Shown: positions 17,525 to 27,145, counted from the first letter of the stretch. The stretch: 64,000 nucleotides of DNA from Pseudolactococcus insecticola (GCF_011170065.1 NZ_BLLH01000001.1:372001-436000), one strand, 5' to 3'. The notes: generated by a model from the letters alone, not told the origin. Made by a program: numbers and translations.

Positions 17525-19369
17525 ATGAATGACTTTTCAAAAAAAACACGTCAAGCATCGCTTGATAAAATGACATCAGAATCGCTTGATTTATTGATCA
17601 TCGGGGGAGGTATCACGGGTGCTGGTGTCGCACTACAAGCAGCTGCTGCCGGAATTAAAACGGGCTTGCTTGAGATGCAGGATTTCGCAGAAGGCACATC
17701 ATCGCGCTCAACAAAGTTAGTCCACGGTGGCATTCGCTATCTCAAAACATTTGATGTTGAGGTAGTATCAGATACCGTCAAAGAACGTGCAATCGTCCAA
17801 CAAATCGCACCACATATTCCAAAGCCAGATCCCATGTTACTACCCATCTATGACGATGAAGGTCCTACGACATTTGACATGTTTTCGGTCAAGGTTGCCA
17901 TGGACCTCTATGATAGCCTAGCTGGCGTAACAGGCACCAAGTACGCCAACTATCTGCTTGATGCCAAAGAAGTGCTTGCGCGTGAGCCCTACATCAAAAA
18001 AACAGGTTTACTTGGCGCTGGCGTCTATCTGGATTTTAGAAATAACGATGCTCGCTTAGTGATTGAAAATATCAAAAAATCTGCTGAAGATGGGGCACTA
18101 TTAGCTAGCAAGGTCAAAGTCACAGGCTTTCTTTATGACGATGACAATCACATCAAAGGTGTTAAGGCGCGTGATTTATTGACAGGAAAAACGCTTGAAA
18201 TTAACTCAAAACTTGTCATCAATACAAGCGGACCCTGGGTTGACAAAATTCGTAATCTGAATTTCACACGCGCTGTGGTACCACAAATGCGCCCGACAAA
18301 AGGTGTACACTTGGTCGTTGATGCAAAAAAATTACCAGTGCCTCAGCCAACTTACTTTGACACGCAAAAACACGATGGTCGGATGGTTTTCGCTATTCCG
18401 CGTGAAGACAAAACCTATTTTGGGACAACAGATACTGACTATCAGGGTGATTTTACTGAACCACATGTGACGCAAGCAGATGTTGATTATCTGTTAGATG
18501 TCATCAATAAACGCTACCCTGATGCCAATCTGACGATTGATGATATTGAAAGCTCATGGGCAGGCTTGCGGCCACTTCTTATGGGGAACTCAGGTTCTGA
18601 TTATAACGGTGGGGACAATGGCAGCATTTCCGATAGCAGTTTTGAGCAAGTGCTAAATGTTGTCACAGCCTATCATGATGAAAAAGCAAGTCGCTTAGAA
18701 GTAGAAGAAGTACTCAATCATTTGGAAAATGCGCGTGGTGAAAAGGAATTATCACCGTCCCAAGTTTCAAGAGGTAGCTCACTCGAACGCGAAGCCGATC
18801 ACCTGATCACGTTGTCAGGCGGTAAAATCACAGACTATCGTAAAATGGCAGAAGGTGCACTTGACTTGATCAGACAAATCTTGTCTGAGGACTATCAACT
18901 GGATTTTAAGGCTGTAAATTCTAAAGAATATCCTGTTTCAGGTGGTGAGTTTGATCCGTCAAAAGTCTCTGAAACAGTCGCAGAAAATGCAGCCTTGGGT
19001 ATTGCAGCAGGTCTGTCAGAAGAAGAAGCGGCTTATATCGCTGATTTTTATGGCATGAACTCACGACTTATATTTGAATTAGTGAAAAATAAACCTGCTT
19101 ATCCAGATTTGACAGCTGGAGAATCTGCCATGCTTTACTATGCCATGTCAGCTGAAATGGCACTGACGCCGAGTGACTATCTGATGCGTCGGACCAATCA
19201 TATCCTTTTCCAACGTGATCGCTTAGACGCCATCAAACATCCTGTTGTGATGGCAATGGCGGACTACTATGGCTGGACGACAGATGAAACGGCTGCGCAG
19301 TTAGTTACGCTCAATCAAATTATCGACGAATCTGACCTCAAAACTTTGAAAGCAGAGGTGTATGCATGA
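17525..19369 (+). CDS. glpO: Alpha-glycerophosphate oxidase
   Basis: Flavoprotein that oxidises glycerol-3-phosphate to DHAP with O2, giving H2O2. 614 residues. LIIGGGITGAGVALQAA near 20 is the FAD-binding Rossmann motif, and SRSTKLVHGGIRYL near 63 is family-specific. The extra segment around residues 355-420 (SDYNGGDNGSISDSS region) is the insert that separates streptococcal GlpO oxidases from GlpD dehydrogenases. It is followed by LSGGKITDYRKMAEGA. Shine-Dalgarno TGGAGG. It overlaps glpF by ATGA. Confidence 0.94.
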   Translation: MNDFSKKTRQASLDKMTSESLDLLIIGGGITGAGVALQAAAAGIKTGLLEMQDFAEGTSSRSTKLVHGGIRYLKTFDVEVVSDTVKERAIVQQIAPHIPKPDPMLLPIYDDEGPTTFDMFSVKVAMDLYDSLAGVTGTKYANYLLDAKEVLAREPYIKKTGLLGAGVYLDFRNNDARLVIENIKKSAEDGALLASKVKVTGFLYDDDNHIKGVKARDLLTGKTLEINSKLVINTSGPWVDKIRNLNFTRAVVPQMRPTKGVHLVVDAKKLPVPQPTYFDTQKHDGRMVFAIPREDKTYFGTTDTDYQGDFTEPHVTQADVDYLLDVINKRYPDANLTIDDIESSWAGLRPLLMGNSGSDYNGGDNGSISDSSFEQVLNVVTAYHDEKASRLEVEEVLNHLENARGEKELSPSQVSRGSSLEREADHLITLSGGKITDYRKMAEGALDLIRQILSEDYQLDFKAVNSKEYPVSGGEFDPSKVSETVAENAALGIAAGLSEEEAAYIADFYGMNSRLIFELVKNKPAYPDLTAGESAMLYYAMSAEMALTPSDYLMRRTNHILFQRDRLDAIKHPVVMAMADYYGWTTDETAAQLVTLNQIIDESDLKTLKAEVYA

Positions 19370-20082
19370 CTTCAGACATGACACAAATTTTCAGTGAGTT
19401 TATCGGGATGACAATTCTCGTTTTACTAGGTGACGGCGTGTGTGCAGCTGTCAATCTGACAAAAAGTAAGGCACAAAATTCTGGCTGGATCGTCATTGCA
19501 TTTGGCTGGGCGCTTGCTGTGACTATTGCGGTTTATATCGCAGGATTTATGGGACCAGCACATCTCAATCCTGCAGTCACACTTGCCATGGTGGTAAACG
19601 GTAGCTTAAAAGCGAGTTTACTCGTCCCATTTATCATTGCACAGATGCTTGGCGCAATTTTAGGGGCCGTTCTTGTCTGGTTGGCTTACTTGCCACATTG
19701 GGATGTGACTGAGGACAAGGATTTGATTTTGGGTACATTTGCAACAGCGCCAGCCATTCGTAACTATCCTGCCAACTTTATCAGTGAAACGATTGGTACA
19801 TTTGTTCTCGTACTTGGTCTACTTGCCTTTGGTGCGAATAAATTTGCGGCTGGAACTAACGTGTTTGCAGTCGGTGGATTGATTTTAGCCATTGGACTGT
19901 CACTTGGTGGTTCAACAGGTTATGCTATCAATCCTGCCAGAGATTTAGGGCCACGGATTGCGCATTTTATCTTGCCAATGAAAAATAAAGGGGATTCCGA
20001 CTGGGCTTATAGCTGGGTACCTGTTGTTGCACCACTTGTTGGCGGATTACTGGCAGTCGCACTATTTTCAATCATGAACTAA
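19366..20082 (+). CDS. glpF: Glycerol uptake facilitator (aquaglyceroporin)
   Basis: MIP-family channel, 238 residues, six membrane helices plus two half-helices. The two NPA boxes are HLNPAVTLAM near 65 and YAINPARDLGP near 187. The Asp-Arg pair after the second box (NPARD) is the glycerol-type signature. Last gene of the glp operon, in the same order (kinase, oxidase, channel) as in streptococci and enterococci. Confidence 0.95.
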   Translation: MTSDMTQIFSEFIGMTILVLLGDGVCAAVNLTKSKAQNSGWIVIAFGWALAVTIAVYIAGFMGPAHLNPAVTLAMVVNGSLKASLLVPFIIAQMLGAILGAVLVWLAYLPHWDVTEDKDLILGTFATAPAIRNYPANFISETIGTFVLVLGLLAFGANKFAAGTNVFAVGGLILAIGLSLGGSTGYAINPARDLGPRIAHFILPMKNKGDSDWAYSWVPVVAPLVGGLLAVALFSIMN

Positions 20083-20095
20083 ATTTGCAGAAATA

Positions 20096-20124
20096 AAAAA
20101 ATCGTGATGATCTCACGATTTTTT
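20096..20124. terminator. Bidirectional terminator glpF / DUF4395 gene
   Basis: ATCGTGA-TGATC-TCACGAT flanked by A- and T-runs; overlaps the stop of the minus-strand gene. Confidence 0.85.
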
Positions 20125-20553
20125 AAGTGTTTGACGATATTTCCATTGGTTAAACTGAAAGCGAATCCAGCAGCCGACGCAAAAGCCTGATAATGCAACG
20201 CTTGCAGCAGTAAAGACGATGACAGCAAAGACAATCGCTAGAATGCCATGACCTGTCAGCCAAGCAACCAAGCTAAGTGTTAGAAAGCTAGTCGCGATAA
20301 CTTGGTTAAATCGCAAGTCAGCCTTATCTTCCTGCAGATATTCTGATGGCTTTTTCTTCAAAAAGCGTTTGGCAAATAAAATCACGAAATTCTTTTGTAA
20401 AATAATGCCTGATAAACCTGCGAGAATCGGCAGAAGCAGTAGCCAGTAAAAGTTAGTCAGTACGCTGATCACGATTGTAGCAACAATCACAGACTGATTT
20501 GTCGTGACAAGTGGCTTTGGAATTGAGTTAGTTGTTGTTGTTTTTGATGTCAT
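20113..20553 (-). CDS. DUF4395 membrane protein
   Basis: A 146-residue membrane protein with about four hydrophobic helices. The C-terminal half contains LSGFCVGCWIRFQ, the CxxC-like pair typical of DUF4395 proteins. Function unknown; a redox or metal role for the Cys pair is only a guess. Monocistronic, convergent with glpF, and preceded by a normal Shine-Dalgarno (GGAGG). Confidence 0.7.
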   Translation of the reverse strand: MTSKTTTTNSIPKPLVTTNQSVIVATIVISVLTNFYWLLLLPILAGLSGIILQKNFVILFAKRFLKKKPSEYLQEDKADLRFNQVIATSFLTLSLVAWLTGHGILAIVFAVIVFTAASVALSGFCVGCWIRFQFNQWKYRQTLKKS

Positions 20554-20656
20554 AAGAAAACCTCCGTTGACTTTATTATAAAGGCAAATCAGAGGTTTTT
20601 TGATATTAAAATGTTATCACGGGGGTAAATTTAATTTATGGCTGATTTAGCGCCTT

Positions 20657-22249
20657 TTAAAGCGTGACGGTAAAGGTTGTGCCCTTACCGAGAATGCTTA
20701 CGACATCAATCTTTCCGCCCAGTTCTTTGAGATTTTTCTTGACAATGGCAAGCCCAAGACCAGTACCGTCAGAATCACGGGTTTTGTCAGAGCGATAAAA
20801 GCGTTCAAAAATCCGAGTTTTTTCGACTTCTGACAACCCTGGGCCATTATCAGTCACTGAAAATGTTGCATGATCATCTAGCATCATCAGAGACACGAAA
20901 ATCTTGCCCTGTTCAGGCGTGTAATTCACCGCATTTTCAACTAAATTTTTCAAAACGGCATATAAATGTTTATCGTTTGACTTGATGATAAGGTTTTCTG
21001 CTAGATCAGTCGTCAGAACTTGTGATTTTTTAGCGATTGTCAAGTCAAAATTGCTCAGGACATCTTGCGTGAGCTGCGTGAGATTTAACTCAGTTTTCTT
21101 GATTTTTCCAGTCTGACGGGTCATCTCAAGGGTGTCTGTGACAAGGCTTGACAGGCGTTTTGTCTCACTCACGATATGATCAGCAAAGTCTTGTGATTTT
21201 TCGGCAGGTAGATCTTGGTCAGTTGCCAAAATATCAGCAAAACCAGCAATTGCCGCAAGCGGTGTTTTGAGGTCATGCGAGATATTTGCGATGAAGTCAT
21301 TGTGCGCACGCATGGTCGCCTTATAAGCCGTTACATCAATCATCGTGACCATGATGCGATCCTCAAGCGTATGCAACGGCTGAACATCAATCGTATAGTA
21401 GGCATTGATCAGCTCAAAATAAAAAGTCTGTTCTTGCCGCGTCGGTTTCAGCATTTTGTTGACCAAAAACTGGAGCACGTCGCTATAAGGACTGAAAATA
21501 TCCAGATTTTTCGTGTCAGAAAATTCATTTTTAAAACTGGCATTGCTCCTGCGAATCGCACCTTTAATGTCATAGATAAATATCGGAAATTCAAAAAATT
21601 CAATAAATTCATAGAGATTTTTCTTAGCAGGCGTCTGACTTTCAGCCTGATGCTGAATGGTTTCACCTAGATGATTCAGCTCAGTTGTGATTTGATTGTC
21701 ATTTTCAGAGATGAGATAGCTCTGCGTCAGCGGACTTCTGCGAATATTTTTGATTTTGGCAATGGTATCAAGTTCAAAACGATGCCTGTCACGGTCACGC
21801 GTGTAGAGTTGGAAAGCCCAGATGATATAGACAGCGAGGGCAAAGATGACCATGACAACATTTTCAAAAAGAGAAGAAGAACGCTCGCCTGTCACCTGGA
21901 TGAAGTTTGTTAGAACGGCTTTATGATAGCTTGGGATGGTAATGGTCAGCGTTTTTGACGTCATCGTGCGCGTCAGATTGGCACCTTTTTTGATATTTTT
22001 GACAGCAGTACTTGTGTCATTTTTTGGCAATATTTTGATGGAATCATCAAACTGCGTGGCCGTATTTTTTTGAAAGCTGTCCGAAATCGCATAGGCACGG
22101 CTGGTCAGATTGTTGGTATCGATTGTGGTCGTATGGCTGTTTAGCAAAATCACAACGACGAGTGTTGCCAAAAAATAAAGACCAGTAAAAATCACGACGT
22201 TGCGAAATTTTGATTTTTTAGTCAGTAGTCGTTTTAGTTTCGTCTTCAA
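20657..22249 (-). CDS. Sensor histidine kinase
   Basis: Membrane-bound HisKA/HATPase kinase, 530 residues. It has two N-terminal helices (near 20-37 and 130-145) that frame an extracellular domain of about 90 residues, a PAS-like domain near 215-310, then ISHDLKTPLAAIAGF with the phospho-His near 323, and N box ENAVNYTPEQG, G1 DNGPGLS and G2 GTGLGLAI. The start TTG at 22249 overlaps the regulator gene by 32 bases, with no strong Shine-Dalgarno; a later start is possible. PhoR/VicK-like architecture; the signal is unknown. Confidence 0.85.
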   Translation of the reverse strand: MKTKLKRLLTKKSKFRNVVIFTGLYFLATLVVVILLNSHTTTIDTNNLTSRAYAISDSFQKNTATQFDDSIKILPKNDTSTAVKNIKKGANLTRTMTSKTLTITIPSYHKAVLTNFIQVTGERSSSLFENVVMVIFALAVYIIWAFQLYTRDRDRHRFELDTIAKIKNIRRSPLTQSYLISENDNQITTELNHLGETIQHQAESQTPAKKNLYEFIEFFEFPIFIYDIKGAIRRSNASFKNEFSDTKNLDIFSPYSDVLQFLVNKMLKPTRQEQTFYFELINAYYTIDVQPLHTLEDRIMVTMIDVTAYKATMRAHNDFIANISHDLKTPLAAIAGFADILATDQDLPAEKSQDFADHIVSETKRLSSLVTDTLEMTRQTGKIKKTELNLTQLTQDVLSNFDLTIAKKSQVLTTDLAENLIIKSNDKHLYAVLKNLVENAVNYTPEQGKIFVSLMMLDDHATFSVTDNGPGLSEVEKTRIFERFYRSDKTRDSDGTGLGLAIVKKNLKELGGKIDVVSILGKGTTFTVTL

Positions 22250-22931
22250 TGAATTGATACCCGAATCCCCGTTTTGTTTTGATAAATTGATTGTGCAGTT
22301 TCTTGCGCAAGTTACTAATCGTCACGTCAACAACACGCGTTTCATAATCCTGCGTTTCGCCCCAAAATTCCGTCAGAATCGCTTCACGGCTGACGATTTT
22401 ATGGCGATTTTCTGCTAGAAATACAAGCAGATTAAATTCTCGTTTGGAAAGTGACAACGCGTCTCCGTCAAGCCTTGCGGACTTATGATTGAGGTCAATC
22501 TTGAGATGCTCAAACTCAAGCGTATTTGCGGCTGAAGCAGCAGATGTTCTGTCAGATTTTTGGTAAACCTGACTACGACGAATCAGCGCATTTGCCCGCG
22601 CCACAACCTCACGCTGAGGCGTCGTCTTGTCCAGATAATCATCAACGCCAGAGTTGATGCCTGTGATTTTTAGATCCGCATCATCACGCGCCGTCAGAAT
22701 GATAATGGGCGTATAATCCCCAGCCTCGCGCAGCTTTTCAGTCACGGCAAGCCCTGACAAACCAGGCATCATCATATCAAGTAAAATCAAGTCAAACCGC
22801 TGCTTTTTCGCAATTTCAAGTGCATCGCTACCATTATCAGCTAAAGTCAGTTCAAAGCCATTTGACTCAAAAGTATAGGACAAAAGTGATAAAATCGCAC
22901 GATCGTCATCAGCAACCAAAATTTTTTTCAT
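22218..22931 (-). CDS. OmpR-family response regulator
   Basis: A 237-residue DNA-binding regulator paired with the downstream kinase. The receiver domain has the acidic pocket DDD at 8-10, phospho-acceptor Asp52 (LILLDMMMPG) and Lys near 102 (YLDKTTP, the Thr/Lys switch region). The C-terminal winged helix has LSKREFNLL and VVDVTISNLRKKL. TGG-TATAAT ends six bases before the ATG, so the transcript appears leaderless. It is divergent from ylxM, whose promoter lies about 90 bases away. Confidence 0.9.
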   Translation of the reverse strand: MKKILVADDDRAILSLLSYTFESNGFELTLADNGSDALEIAKKQRFDLILLDMMMPGLSGLAVTEKLREAGDYTPIIILTARDDADLKITGINSGVDDYLDKTTPQREVVARANALIRRSQVYQKSDRTSAASAANTLEFEHLKIDLNHKSARLDGDALSLSKREFNLLVFLAENRHKIVSREAILTEFWGETQDYETRVVDVTISNLRKKLHNQFIKTKRGFGYQFIEDETKTTTD

Positions 22932-22937
22932 AGTTAA

Positions 22938-22946
22938 ATTATACCA
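22938..22946 (-). promoter_or_regulatory. Extended -10 of the response regulator gene, leaderless type
   Basis: Minus strand TGG-TATAAT, six bases before ATG 22931. Confidence 0.7.
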
Positions 22947-23018
22947 AAAATCGGCCGATTAACCAATATTTCTAATCGTTTTCTTCATCTTCTTTATCCG
23001 TCATTCTACTATGTTTTG

Positions 23019-23027
23019 TGGTAAAAT
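23019..23027 (+). promoter_or_regulatory. Extended -10 of ylxM, leaderless type
   Basis: TGG-TAAAAT followed by six bases and ATG 23034. Confidence 0.7.
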
Positions 23028-23033
23028 AGAAAG

Positions 23034-23366
23034 ATGGAAATCGAAAAAACCAATCGAATGAATGCTCTCTTCGAGTTTTATGCGACCTTGCTGACTGAAA
23101 AACAGATGAATTATGTCGAGCTTTACTATGCTGACGACTATTCATTGGCCGAGATTGCCGAGGAGTATGGCGTGACCCGTCAAGCTGTCTATGACAATAT
23201 CAAGCGAACCGAAAAAGTCCTTGAGAGCTATGAAACGAAACTTCACATGTACTCAGACTTCATCGTTCGAGGGGAGATTTTTGATGAGCTGATTAAAAAC
23301 TACGTCGATGACAGCTTTCTCATCGAAAAAATCCAGATTTTAAAAGGGCTAGAAGATAATGACTGA
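23034..23366 (+). CDS. ylxM: YlxM-family HTH protein of the SRP operon
   Basis: A 110-residue sigma-70 region 4-like HTH protein. Known members sit directly upstream of ffh and modulate SRP activity. [20 protein letters not shown] (near 41-60) is the HTH, preceded by [13 protein letters not shown]. Here a membrane protein gene is inserted between ylxM and ffh. The -10 box predicts a leaderless mRNA, so translation of the operon would begin on a 5' AUG. Confidence 0.88.
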   Translation: MEIEKTNRMNALFEFYATLLTEKQMNYVELYYADDYSLAEIAEEYGVTRQAVYDNIKRTEKVLESYETKLHMYSDFIVRGEIFDELIKNYVDDSFLIEKIQILKGLEDND

Positions 23367-23850
23367 ACTATTTTGGACGATTTTTTTGATCTGGCTCATC
23401 GTCAGATTCATCCGTGACGTCTTTGAATTTCAAAAAGTCAGGCGGTTCCGCTATCTGGTCGTCCCGATTATTTTTTTAGTCTTGGCTTTAAATACTGGCA
23501 ATGCATCCGGTGATTTTAACGGTCTGTTATTTTTTCAGACAGTAGTACTCAGTGCTCTGATTGGTATATTTCAAGGCAGATTTGCAAGCGTCAGAACTGA
23601 TAAAATTCGTGGCGGTTGGTCTTATTTGATTGGCTGGCTATTACTTTTTATCTATCAACTCTATCTGACACATGATATTGTCTTGCAGCGTGAACTTTTT
23701 ATCGAGATTGCAAAGGATTTATCCGTTGTCTATCGCATGATAAACATGCAAAATACCGAGCCTGAAACCTGGCTGATGTGGCTGAGTTTTGGGCTGAGCC
23801 AAATCATTTATTATCATATCATCAAAAGAAAATTAGAAACTAAACAATAG
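23359..23850 (+). CDS. Hypothetical membrane protein between ylxM and ffh
   Basis: A 163-residue protein with four to five hydrophobic helices. [21 protein letters not shown] in the middle recalls CcdC-like (DUF1453) proteins, but I cannot assign it firmly. It overlaps ylxM by eight bases and is followed 13 bases later by ffh, so it is expressed together with the SRP GTPase. This placement could hint at a membrane-insertion role, but there is no direct evidence. Confidence 0.7.
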   Translation: MTELFWTIFLIWLIVRFIRDVFEFQKVRRFRYLVVPIIFLVLALNTGNASGDFNGLLFFQTVVLSALIGIFQGRFASVRTDKIRGGWSYLIGWLLLFIYQLYLTHDIVLQRELFIEIAKDLSVVYRMINMQNTEPETWLMWLSFGLSQIIYYHIIKRKLETKQ

Positions 23851-23863
23851 GAGAAACCTAGAA

Positions 23864-25378
23864 ATGGCATTTGAAAATCTAACGGAACGCTTGCAAGGCG
23901 TCTTCAAAAACTTACGTGGCAAGAAAAAAATCACTGAAAATGATGTTTTAGAAATCACAAAAGAAATTCGTCTGGCCTTACTTGAAGCCGATGTAGCCTT
24001 ACCAGTTGTTAAAAAATTCATCCGAAAAATTCGTGAACGCGCGATTGGCGTAGAAGTTTCTGAAGCACTGCAACCTGCACAACAAGTCATCAAAATCGTT
24101 GATGAAGAACTCACTGCTATTCTTGGTGGCGGTGAGGCAGAACTTGGCAAATCACCAAAAATTCCGACCATTATCATGATGGCTGGGCTTCAAGGGGCAG
24201 GTAAAACAACATTTGCAGGGAAACTTGCCAAACGTCTTAAAGATACTGAGAATGCTCGCCCTTTGCTGATTGCAGCCGACGTCTACCGACCTGCCGCCAT
24301 TGAACAACTCAAAACAGTGGGAAGTCAAGTTGACGTGCCTGTTTACGACGAAGGAACAGATGTTAATCCCGTCGAAATCGTCCGTCATGGGCTTGCGCTA
24401 GCTGCTGAAAAACGCAATGACTATGTGTTGATTGATACGGCTGGGCGTCTTGAGATTGACGAAAAACTCATGGATGAGCTAGTTCAGATCAAGTCGCTTG
24501 CGCAGCCTACTGAGATTTTGCTCGTTGTTGATGCCATGACAGGACAGGTCGCCGCAGATGTTGCGAAGACATTTGATGAAACGCTTGATGTGACAGGTGT
24601 GATTATCACCAAACTTGACGGCGATACGCGTGGTGGTGCGGCGCTTTCAATCCGTGAAATCACAGGCAAACCGATTAAATTTGTTGGGACAGGTGAAAAA
24701 CTAACAGACTTAGAAGTTTTCTATCCTGATCGCATGAGCTCTCGGATTTTGGGCATGGGTGACATGCTGACTTTGATAGAAAAAGCACAAAGTCAGTTTG
24801 ACGAAGCGCAGTCAGCAAAAATCGCTGAAAAAATGCGAGAAAACACCTTTGACTTTAATGACTTTATTGAACAATTGGACCAAGTGCAGTCGATGGGACC
24901 GCTTGATGAAATCATGAAAATGATCCCTGGCATGGCAAATGTACCTGCTATGGCAAATGTCAAAGTCGATGAAAAAGACATTGCCAGAAAACGTGCAGTT
25001 GTCTTATCTATGACACCAGAAGAACGTGCCAATCCTGATATTTTGTCACCTAGTCGCCGCAGACGGATTGCTGCTGGTTCTGGAAACACCTTCATTGAAG
25101 TCAACAAGCTCATCAAACAGTTTAACGAATCGAAAAAAATGATGCAAGGCCTCATGAAAGGGGATATGAACGCCATGTTAGGTGGCAGTAAACTACCGTC
25201 AAGTATGGCTGAAATGGGTGATCTATCTGGTCTCATGGGTGGCGCAGGCGGCGAAATGCCTGACATGAGTGCCATGTTTGGTGGTGGCGTCAAAGGAAAA
25301 GTTGGCAAAATGGCCATGAATGCCGCCATGAAGCGCGCACAAAAGAAGATGAAAAAAGGCAAGAAAAAGAAAAAATAA
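23864..25378 (+). CDS. ffh: Signal recognition particle GTPase Ffh
   Basis: Binds signal sequences and 4.5S RNA and delivers ribosomes to FtsY. 504 residues. N domain, then the G domain with GLQGAGKTTFAGKLA (G1, near 105), DTAGRL (G3, near 190), TKLDGDTRGGAALS (G4, near 245). The M domain is Met-rich, with SRRRRIAAGSG (RNA-binding) near 400. A long Gly/Met/Lys tail ends in KKKGKKKKK-like lysines. Third gene of the ylxM operon; ung follows 12 bases later. Confidence 0.97.
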   Translation: MAFENLTERLQGVFKNLRGKKKITENDVLEITKEIRLALLEADVALPVVKKFIRKIRERAIGVEVSEALQPAQQVIKIVDEELTAILGGGEAELGKSPKIPTIIMMAGLQGAGKTTFAGKLAKRLKDTENARPLLIAADVYRPAAIEQLKTVGSQVDVPVYDEGTDVNPVEIVRHGLALAAEKRNDYVLIDTAGRLEIDEKLMDELVQIKSLAQPTEILLVVDAMTGQVAADVAKTFDETLDVTGVIITKLDGDTRGGAALSIREITGKPIKFVGTGEKLTDLEVFYPDRMSSRILGMGDMLTLIEKAQSQFDEAQSAKIAEKMRENTFDFNDFIEQLDQVQSMGPLDEIMKMIPGMANVPAMANVKVDEKDIARKRAVVLSMTPEERANPDILSPSRRRRIAAGSGNTFIEVNKLIKQFNESKKMMQGLMKGDMNAMLGGSKLPSSMAEMGDLSGLMGGAGGEMPDMSAMFGGGVKGKVGKMAMNAAMKRAQKKMKKGKKKKK

Positions 25379-25390
25379 TAAGGAGAAATC

Positions 25391-26062
25391 GTGACCATAT
25401 CGTTTCCAAAGAATGCTTGGCATGATGCGCTTCTATCAACGCTGTCGTCACCAGAGTATGCATCGCTGATGGCACGAGTAGAGAGGGCTTACGCCACACA
25501 GTCAATTGTCCCAGCGCAAGAAGACGTGTTTAAAGCGTTTGAACTGACCGATTTACCCGACGTTCGGGTGGTGATATTGGGTCAGGATCCCTATCCAAAC
25601 AAGGATGATGCCATGGGATTGTCATTTTCTATTCCTTCAACTCAACCCTTGCCAAAATCATTGGTTAATATCTATAAAGAACTATCAACTGATTTAGAAG
25701 TCACGCCGCCAATCCACGGTGATTTGACACACTGGGCGCAGCAAGGTATCTTACTTTTAAACACGATCTTAACCACCGTAGAAGGTGAAAGAAGGGCGCA
25801 TCATAAACTAGGCTGGCAAGAGGCGCTCACGACACCAGTTATTCAATTATTGAATGAACAAGACCACCCGATAATCTTTATCTTATGGGGAAATGATGCG
25901 AAAGCCTACGAGGCTTATCTTACAAATCCCAAACATGTCATCTTTGCATCATCACACCCTAGTCCTCTCGGGGCATGGAGAGGTTTTTTGGGGTCAAAAC
26001 CATTTAGCAAGGTCAATGATCAACTCATAAAAAATGGGGATAAACCAATTAACTGGGTATAA
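25391..26062 (+). CDS. ung: Uracil-DNA glycosylase, family 1
   Basis: Removes uracil from DNA. 223 residues. VVILGQDPYPNKDDAMGLSF near 58 contains the water-activating Asp, LLLNTILTT near 120, and SSHPSPLGAWRGF near 187 contains the catalytic His and the minor-groove loop. The start is GTG at 25391 with AAGGAG five bases before it. Last gene of the ylxM-ffh unit. Confidence 0.95.
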   Translation: MTISFPKNAWHDALLSTLSSPEYASLMARVERAYATQSIVPAQEDVFKAFELTDLPDVRVVILGQDPYPNKDDAMGLSFSIPSTQPLPKSLVNIYKELSTDLEVTPPIHGDLTHWAQQGILLLNTILTTVEGERRAHHKLGWQEALTTPVIQLLNEQDHPIIFILWGNDAKAYEAYLTNPKHVIFASSHPSPLGAWRGFLGSKPFSKVNDQLIKNGDKPINWV

Positions 26063-26101
26063 AAAAGCTATGTTTGATTGAATTATCAGACATAGCTTTT
26101 T
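26062..26101. terminator. Bidirectional terminator ung / isochorismatase-like gene
   Basis: AAAAAGCTATGT..TGAT pairs with ATCA..ACATAGCTTTTT, with A and T runs outside. Confidence 0.85.
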
Positions 26102-26112
26102 AGTTTATCAAT

Positions 26113-26631
26113 TTACTTTTTTATTTCCTGAATCATCGCAGTCGTTGTCGTCAAATTTGCCATCTGATTGATAGCTTCTGTGTGTAATTTTTCAGATCTC
26201 GCACTCATGGCATCTTCAACAGGAATAACCTTGACAGAAGTTTGTTCAGTCAGGTCAAGATAGGTTTTGTAAACGCCATTATTTGTGACAAGTCCCGTCA
26301 GAATCACTGTCTCAATCTTTTGCGACTTGATAACTTCACGTAGCTCAGGAATGCTGCAAGCACTAGGCTCATACTTAGTATAGTACGAGATATTGGGCGT
26401 CGTCAGAAGTGATTGTGAAAGCGCAAGCGTCAGCATTTTTTCCTGTAAGGCTTTGGGCAGGTATTTTTTAGTGACCGTCACTATAGCAACAGGGATATTT
26501 GCGTCATTTGCTGCCTGAATCAACTTTTCGTTGTTAGCTAGGACGTCTGAACCTGAGTGTGGTTGTGCATTTTTAGCCATTTTGACGATTGTATTTTGCA
26601 TGTCAATGACGACTAATAAGGTATTTTTCAT
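26113..26631 (-). CDS. Isochorismatase-family cysteine hydrolase
   Basis: 172 residues. VVIDMQNTIV near 6 carries the catalytic Asp. A Lys is at KYEPSA near 95, and LTGLVTNNGVYKTYLDL near 125 is the motif that normally contains the nucleophilic Cys (T-N-x-C). Here the corresponding position appears as Asn-Gly-Val, with no Cys, so activity is doubtful. ATG 26631 is chosen (AAAGG upstream) rather than the longer frame, which overlaps the YkgJ-like gene. Substrate unknown. Confidence 0.8.
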   Translation of the reverse strand: MKNTLLVVIDMQNTIVKMAKNAQPHSGSDVLANNEKLIQAANDANIPVAIVTVTKKYLPKALQEKMLTLALSQSLLTTPNISYYTKYEPSACSIPELREVIKSQKIETVILTGLVTNNGVYKTYLDLTEQTSVKVIPVEDAMSARSEKLHTEAINQMANLTTTTAMIQEIKK

Positions 26632-26653
26632 TTTTATATTGCCTTTCTTTTGA

Positions 26654-27139
26654 CTAGGATAACCTTTCACGTAATTTTTCAACAAATAGATAAGTAGCAG
26701 GACAAGTCAGTGTATTTTTGATGGTCAGATGGTTGATCTGATAGATTTTTTTGCGATCAGTATGCGGAAATTCACGGCAGGCTTTAGGTCTGACGTCATA
26801 AATATCACACAGATTATCAGCACCCAAAAATGGACAAGGCATGCACTGAAAAATCTTGTCACCATCCTCATCGACTTCAAGATAAGTAGCCTCAAAATTT
26901 GCCAATTTCATACGCATCCGTTTTGCAATACGTTCAATATCAGCTTCGGTGAAAAGTGGTCCTAGGCCCTTGCAGCAATTGGCACACTGGGTACAGTCAA
27001 TCTCATCAAAAACAGCCTCATGGATTTCTTTTGTCAGTTTATCTAGATTTTTGGGTGGTTTTTTCTTGAGATTAGCTAAAAATTGCTTGTGTACTTTTTG
27101 TTTTTGTAACGCTAAATCATGATAGTGTTGGATGTCCAT
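26654..27139 (-). CDS. YkgJ-family cysteine-cluster protein
   Basis: A 161-residue metal/Fe-S-binding protein. CTQCANCCKG near residue 50, then FQCMPCPFLGADNLCDIYD and RPKACREFPH near 125 give the conserved eight-Cys YkgJ/CxxCxxCC pattern. Biochemical role unknown. TGT-TAAAAT ends six bases before the ATG, so the message should be leaderless. The isochorismatase-like gene follows 22 bases downstream and is probably co-transcribed. Confidence 0.85.
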   Translation of the reverse strand: MDIQHYHDLALQKQKVHKQFLANLKKKPPKNLDKLTKEIHEAVFDEIDCTQCANCCKGLGPLFTEADIERIAKRMRMKLANFEATYLEVDEDGDKIFQCMPCPFLGADNLCDIYDVRPKACREFPHTDRKKIYQINHLTIKNTLTCPATYLFVEKLRERLS

Positions 27140-27145
27140 TCCTAT

